From an uncultured Spirochaetaceae bacterium (GTDB taxonomy: Bacteria; Spirochaetota; Spirochaetia; Sphaerochaetales; Sphaerochaetaceae): a DNA stretch of 64,000 nt. Shown here piece by piece: positions 60,919 through 64,000 of this stretch (its first letter is position 1; each line of letters begins with the position of its first letter). Both the position numbers and the translations under genes were made by a program. The notes below the pieces were generated by a model that was not told the origin of the DNA, did not search any database, and saw only the letters and a program-made list of their open reading frames with translations. The stretch is taken from the NCBI GenBank assembly GCA_944390015.1, contig CALXOL010000010.1, positions 27,015 through 91,014 on the forward strand, in the 5' to 3' direction.

Positions 60919-61578
60919 TTATCTACCCACAAACTCAATGACAACATCCCCGTTATTTGCCTTGACATTCAACATCTTCTCGCCACCATCTTTGTGTGAA
61001 GGGAGATTACAGTCACCTTTCTTGGTATCACAGAGGATGGAGAAATCATCCCACCTTCCGACGATGCTTCCACTTATATTCCCATTCTTCACATCCAGAG
61101 TTATGGATTTCCCTGCATCAAGATTCCCGAATAAGATGTTTCCACCATTTGAAGATAAGCTTATATCCCCGGCTGATAGAGCTTCACGAATCAGGATATC
61201 CTCATTTGTAGTCTGCAAAGAAATCCTGTCGAGCATAATTTCTGGTATCTGCAACGATATCCTACGATTATCTGCAGAAGGTTTCCTACCGATGAAATCC
61301 ATCCATTCCTTATTGCTCGTCCCTGAAACTGAGAGACGCCCATCTACAATATCGATAACATAGCCTTCCTTGCTGCTTTCAAAATAATAAACATGAATCT
61401 GATTGTCATCGGAAGGCGACACCTCAATCCTTCTATCCCGCACATCGATGGATACATCCTGTACGTCATCCATACCTACTGTGTATTCCATCGGCACAAA
61501 CAAGTCTTCAGCATCACATGCTGACAAGGCAGAAGTCATTGCTATCAGAAGCAATAACACTAGCAGATTTCTTTTCAT
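60919..61578 (-). CDS. DUF4097-like lipoprotein
   Basis: 219 aa. Lipoprotein signal ending MTSALSAC, followed by right-handed beta-repeat sequence: SIDVRDRRIEVSPSDDNQIH, DRISLQTTNEDILIREALSA, GDISLSSNGGNILFGNLDAG, NGNISGSIVG, NNGDVVIEFVG. This is the DUF4097 (adhesin-like) pattern, often seen with envelope-stress regulators. GGAGG precedes ATG. Divergent from the broken MerR gene. Confidence 0.85.
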   Translation of the reverse strand: MKRNLLVLLLLIAMTSALSACDAEDLFVPMEYTVGMDDVQDVSIDVRDRRIEVSPSDDNQIHVYYFESSKEGYVIDIVDGRLSVSGTSNKEWMDFIGRKPSADNRRISLQIPEIMLDRISLQTTNEDILIREALSAGDISLSSNGGNILFGNLDAGKSITLDVKNGNISGSIVGRWDDFSILCDTKKGDCNLPSHKDGGEKMLNVKANNGDVVIEFVGR

Positions 61579-61630
61579 TTTTCATATTCCTCCATTGGTA
61601 TTAATGAATCACGTATGCTAAGATAAAGTT

Positions 61631-61643
61631 TTGTGTAACACAA
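61631..61643 (+). promoter_or_regulatory. Dyad operator before the MerR gene
   Basis: TTGTGTAACACAA, a perfect 6-bp inverted repeat around one base, ending directly before the MerR ATG and between it and the divergent lipoprotein gene. A plausible MerR-protein binding site. Confidence 0.5.
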
Positions 61644-62450
61644 ATGTCAACAATGAATGGAAAAGATAATAAAAGATTTTATTCAATCGGAGAGGCGGCC
61701 TTAATCGTACACACAACAAGTGAGACGCTCAGACATTATGACCGTATAGGACTTGTCAAGCCAAGCAGAAAAAACGAGTGGACGAATTACCGCTATTACA
61801 CAGAAGATGATATCGTCCGTCTTAACACTGTACGTGCTTTACAACTTATGGATCTGCCTCTGAAGGAAATAAAGAAAGTCCTCGAATATGACAGTCTGGA
61901 GGAAATAATAGCCTTCCTAAAACAAGCAGAGAAGAAAGCTGACGAAAAAATCGAGGCATTGCAATACAGCAGGAAAAAGATAAAAGCCGCAAAAGCAGAT
62001 TATGAGAGAAAACTGCGTTTGCGTGAAACATCATCAGGTATGTTTATCAAAGAATTTCCTGAAAGAGTCATACTCCTCTCCGATTCACTGACGACCCCTA
62101 CCTTGGACAACTTGTGGAATTATCTGGGCAGTTTCTACAAGCAGATACCTCAAGTGACGAAAGAGAATTTTGGTTTTGAAGATCAGGCATGAATATATAC
62201 AGATGATAAAGTAACAAGACTTTTCGCAGTCTGTACTCATTACAGCAATAACATTGATGGATTAAAAGTGCTTCCAGAGGGAAAATATCTCTGTTTGGAC
62301 TGCAATGAAAATGAGAGATATAAAGCAATACAGGAATTGGAACGTACCGCGATGATGGAATATGGCATAAAACCGGCTTTCATTATAGAACTGGTAATAA
62401 TCTCTGGAATACTGCAATGGAATTATCAGATACAGATTCTGATAGAGTAA
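61644..62450 (+). pseudogene. MerR-family regulator with GyrI-like domain, broken by an in-frame TGA
   Basis: First 182 codons: MerR winged helix (YSIGEAALIVHTTSETLRHYDRIGLVKPSRKNEW, YYTEDDIVRLNTVRALQLMDLPLKEIK) and a coiled coil (about 85-130). After FGFEDQA a TGA (62190-62192) interrupts; the same frame then continues for 85 codons with IYTDDKVTRLFAVCTHY, LPEGKYLCLDCNENERY and ISGILQWNYQIQILIE, completing a GyrI-like effector domain. The truncated 182-aa DNA-binding part could still be made. Confidence 0.85.
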
Positions 62451-62594
62451 GAAGAAATATTCTTTATATGTCTGGAATCTGCCGATTTATCTAGAAAACT
62501 TCTACGTTTCTGATAACAATAAATCACATTATTATTAAAAATAACCATTTTCTGATAATAAGCAATTCCCTTGTAGAATCAGACATATAAAAAA

Positions 62595-62644
62595 AGGAAG
62601 CCTCTTATATGGAAAGTTACCAGTTTTCCAAGAGGTCTTCCTAT
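62595..62644 (-). terminator. Isolated left-facing hairpin with U tail
   Basis: Minus strand GGAAGACCTCTTGGAAAA ... AAGAGGCTTCC then TTTTTTT: a long stem in intrinsic-terminator form, with no annotated minus-strand gene to its right within the window. On the plus strand AGAGG in the 3' arm precedes a 31-codon ORF from 62644 (MMKFTHNILPYFSED) of unknown meaning. Confidence 0.45.
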
Positions 62645-62770
62645 GATGAAATTTACACATAATATACTGCCATATTTTTCAGAAGACTATAATATTCCTG
62701 TCATTTCATATCACCTTACAGCATCTGCTGATTGATATGAGAAAATGCTTTTAAAACATTTCTATAATAG

Positions 62771-62888
62771 AAAAGTGCAACATGTAGCAAAAATCTTTTA
62801 CAACTTCAGGTCATATATTATTGTTTATCACAATATCTTCAGGTATTCTAGAATAAAAAAGTGCAACATGTAGCAAAAATCTTTTACA
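62771..62888 (+). repeat. Two identical 32-bp direct repeats upstream of the ATPase gene
   Basis: Copies at 62771-62802 and 62857-62888 share AAAAGTGCAACATGTAGC and the following AAAAATCTTTTACA. Each contains the near-palindrome TGCAACATGTAGCA and is preceded by a -10-like element (TATAAT and TAGAAT). The second ends 12 bases before the ATPase ATG. Probably operators or duplicated promoters. Confidence 0.75.
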
Positions 62889-62900
62889 CAGGAGACAAAG

Positions 62901-64000
62901 ATGGAGATTAGTAGAGATACTTACCTTAACAGATTAATAAAAAGGAAACACAACGGACTGATCAAGGTGATTACCGGCATACGCAGATGTGGTAAGTCCT
63001 ATTTGCTGAACACCATTTTCTATCATCACCTGCTTGAATGCGGAGTAGATTCTGAGCATATAATTCGCTTTGCATTCGATTCTGGAGAAGACCTTCATCT
63101 GATTGGCGAAAACCTTATTAAGATGGAAAAGGAAAAACGCGGAGCAGATCCAGAGAAATTCATGGCATATGTCCACTCCCAAATTGTTGACGGAGGAATG
63201 TATTACCTACTTCTTGATGAAATCCAGATGCTTGATTGCTTCGAAGCCGTTCTGAATGGATATCTCCGTAAAGATAATATTGATATATATGTGACTGGAA
63301 GCAACGCTAGATTACTGTCAAAGGACATTGCTACAGAATTTGCAGGGCGTGGAGATGAAATACATATGTATCCTCTGAGCTTTGCAGAATTCATGACTGT
63401 CTACAGAGGGGACAGATACATGGGACTGTCGGAATATATGCTTTACGGAGGAATCCCTATGATTGTCCTGAAAGAAGGAATAGAGGAAAAATCTTCTGCG
63501 TTGCAGAACCTGTTTTCTGAGATTTACATATGGGATATCACTCAACGAAACAAAGTGAAAAACATCGGAGAGCTTGAAGAGCTGCTTGACATCCTTTCCT
63601 CCTCCATCGGTTCTCTGACCAATCCTGAAAAACTGAAGAACACCTTCAGAAGCGTAAAGAAATCCAAAATCACATCAGCAACCATAAAAAAATATCTGGA
63701 TTACTTTGAAGACTCATTTCTTATTAATGCCGTGCAGAGATATGACATCAAGGGAAAATCCTATATTGAAACTCCGAAGAAATATTACTTCTCGGATTTA
63801 GGGCTACGCAATGCAAGAATCAACTTCCGTCAGTTTGAAGAGACACATTCCATGGAGAACGTGATTTATAACGAACTTAGCATGCGTGGTTACAACGTCG
63901 ATGTAGGAGTAGTACAGATTGCCGAAAGAGACCAGAACGGCAAGGTGATACGCAAGCAGTTGGAAGTGGATTTCGTATGCAACCTTGGTTCATCCAGATA
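62901..64000 (+). CDS. AAA ATPase with DUF4143-like C-terminus (cut by right edge)
   Basis: At least 366 aa; the frame is open to the window end. Start ATG 62901 with GGAG eight bases upstream. Walker A GIRRCGKSYLL (about 27-37), Walker B YYLLLDEIQML (about 105-115), sensor TGSNARLLS, then the winged-helix/DUF4143 region (KKYLDYFEDSFLINAVQRYDIKGK, KYYFSDLGLRNARINFRQ, ENVIYNELSMRGYNVDVG, EVDFVC with nuclease-like residues). A widespread family of unknown role, often duplicated in gut bacteria. Confidence 0.9.
   Translation, partial: MEISRDTYLNRLIKRKHNGLIKVITGIRRCGKSYLLNTIFYHHLLECGVDSEHIIRFAFDSGEDLHLIGENLIKMEKEKRGADPEKFMAYVHSQIVDGGMYYLLLDEIQMLDCFEAVLNGYLRKDNIDIYVTGSNARLLSKDIATEFAGRGDEIHMYPLSFAEFMTVYRGDRYMGLSEYMLYGGIPMIVLKEGIEEKSSALQNLFSEIYIWDITQRNKVKNIGELEELLDILSSSIGSLTNPEKLKNTFRSVKKSKITSATIKKYLDYFEDSFLINAVQRYDIKGKSYIETPKKYYFSDLGLRNARINFRQFEETHSMENVIYNELSMRGYNVDVGVVQIAERDQNGKVIRKQLEVDFVCNLGSSR

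Noticed and set aside
62190..62192. In-frame TGA in the MerR gene as selenocysteine or a Trp codon
   Set aside because: No SECIS-like structure was evident, TGA ends many normal genes here, and the position is not a known Sec site; a premature stop is simpler.
62771..62888. Two 32-bp repeats as a mini-CRISPR
   Set aside because: Only two units, 54 bp apart, adjacent to a promoter-like box; no third unit and no leader or cas genes.

Overview
The window looks like chromosomal DNA of an anaerobic, Gram-negative-type spirochaete, probably host-associated. The main evidence is a class I lysyl-tRNA synthetase, many short-signal lipoproteins with S-C lipoboxes, several outer-membrane beta-barrel-like proteins, an NADH-linked [FeFe] hydrogenase operon with a divergent Rex repressor, and c-di-AMP synthesis. 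The genus cannot be fixed from sequence alone.

Positions 1-47.5 kb are a dense, mostly minus-strand core chromosome. From right to left on the minus strand it includes: lysS; clpP with an EEP lipoprotein and an OGG-type glycosylase; the five-gene hydrogenase operon (NuoE-like, GHKL fragment, cysteine-free ferredoxin-like subunit, NuoF-like, HydA); an orphan ABC-binding protein; a PTS EIIA-like protein; a run of envelope proteins; peptidase T; a PreP-type protease divergent from endonuclease IV; a two-component system with a PepSY protein; glpK; the cdaA-ybbR-acpS-truA-UDGlike-priA operon; def-fmt-patatin/barrel-radical SAM-fumarase-FKBP; and a his operon (hisG, hisD) preceded by a leader peptide with four consecutive His codons and a classic attenuator.

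Positions 47.7-62.9 kb, starting just after a tRNA(CAT), are accessory. They hold a lipoprotein gene with a 10-G tract in its signal sequence (out of frame as sequenced), a decayed serine recombinase, dispersed 60-280 bp repeats, at least four fragments of one unrecognised decayed gene, a partly duplicated ydeI-like gene, a RelB/YafQ-type toxin-antitoxin pair, an AraC/MFS pair, a TetR-controlled membrane-protein operon, a second GrpB-like protein, a zincin-like membrane protein, a Fic protein, a DUF4097 lipoprotein, a MerR gene broken by a stop codon, and at the right edge an AAA ATPase of the DUF4143 type behind two direct repeats.

A cross-cutting signal is that many genes heading a transcription unit lack a Shine-Dalgarno sequence and instead have a -10-like hexamer 6-9 nt before the start codon, whereas internal operon genes have clear GGAG-type sites. 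This suggests frequent leaderless mRNAs.
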